Shown: piece after piece, positions 39,233-39,282 of the stretch | How positions within the stretch are numbered: the stretch's first letter is position 1 | Layout: every line of letters begins with the position of its first letter | Assembly (NCBI GenBank): GCA_002315885.1 | Contig: DCIO01000043.1 | Span: forward strand, 1 to 39,282 | DNA length: 39,282 nucleotides | Direction of reading: 5' to 3' | DNA from: Lentisphaeria bacterium UBA1724 | Lineage (GTDB): Bacteria; Verrucomicrobiota; Lentisphaeria; Oligosphaerales; Oligosphaeraceae | The notes under the pieces: model-generated | What the model was told of the DNA's origin: nothing | The model's database searches: none | The model's input: only the letters and a program-made list of their open reading frames with translations | Program-made: the position numbers and the translations under genes

Positions 39233-39282
39233 GTACCGACGGCGTCCCCGCCGTCGAAAGGGTGTACCGACGGCGTCCCCGC
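39233..39282. repeat. variant palindromic repeats at the right edge (truncated)
   Basis: Two units begin at 39233 and 39264 (31-bp period); the second runs off the window. The palindrome GACGGCGTCCCCGCCGTC is the same as in the 4139-4322 array, but the flank is GTACC instead of GTAGC and the linker is 7 bp. The array probably continues beyond the window. It sits directly upstream of the GH42-like gene. Confidence 0.9.

Noticed and set aside
1..39282. tRNA or rRNA genes
   Set aside because: I looked in the intergenic gaps for T-loop-like GGTTCGA blocks with matching acceptor stems and found none; a covariance-model scan would be needed to exclude them fully.

Overview
The window is about 39 kb of gene-dense chromosome, probably from a member of the Lentisphaerota (Victivallales-like) or a close PVC relative, possibly of gut origin. 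This placement is an inference. It rests on large secreted glycosidases with weak family signatures, a prepilin-like surface protein of the PVC H-x-DG type, and short palindromic and heptameric intergenic repeats. No 16S gene is present to confirm it.

Layout. (1) 1-4018, minus strand: a carbohydrate operon with a mannose-1-phosphate guanylyltransferase, a beta-propeller glycosidase-like protein, a secreted alpha/beta hydrolase and a DegT/StrS-type PLP aminotransferase that runs off the left edge. (2) 4139-4322: six 32-bp tandem palindromic repeats. (3) 4411-7876, plus: a sugar-binding-type lipoprotein followed at once by a hybrid histidine kinase, with no transporter genes, which suggests ligand sensing. 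(4) 7894-11890, minus: a giant secreted GH42-like protein broken by one extra base in a five-base homopolymer and carrying Gln at the presumed nucleophile. (5) 12306-14889, plus: a secreted CE7 esterase and a beta-lactamase-fold serine hydrolase. (6) 14910-21977, minus: SfsA, a GDYXXLXY/DUF2157 pair, the prepilin-like protein, a secreted CBM9-like/TIM-barrel protein and an amidohydrolase. (7) 22344-26804, minus: prfC and uvrA. (8) 27158-33748, plus: a small Cys-tailed protein with its own terminator, then rpsL-rpsG-EF-G-rpsJ-rplC-rplD-rplW-rplB-rpsS, closed by a strong terminator. (9) 34012-39211: a secreted SGNH hydrolase, a decayed second SGNH gene, a MATE transporter and a second, intact GH42-like protein.

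The most unusual signals are in the translation locus. The EF-G at the fusA position lacks both conserved loops at the tip of domain IV. L2 has Ser where bacteria carry the conserved His (E. coli His229). tuf is absent, the S10 cluster stops after rpsS, and the rpsG/EF-G spacer folds into two strong hairpins. The carbohydrate genes fit a polysaccharide-degrading lifestyle: secreted glycosidases and esterases release sugars, the lipoprotein-kinase pair may sense them, and ManC and the aminotransferase may feed surface glycan synthesis.

Intergenic DNA is rich in repeats. There are three loci of a palindromic GACGGCG/CGCCGTC element, a pair of 49-bp direct repeats, at least seven loci of 7-bp-period tandem repeats, and a compound inverted repeat upstream of the amidohydrolase gene. 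I saw no tRNA, rRNA, CRISPR array or transposase gene.
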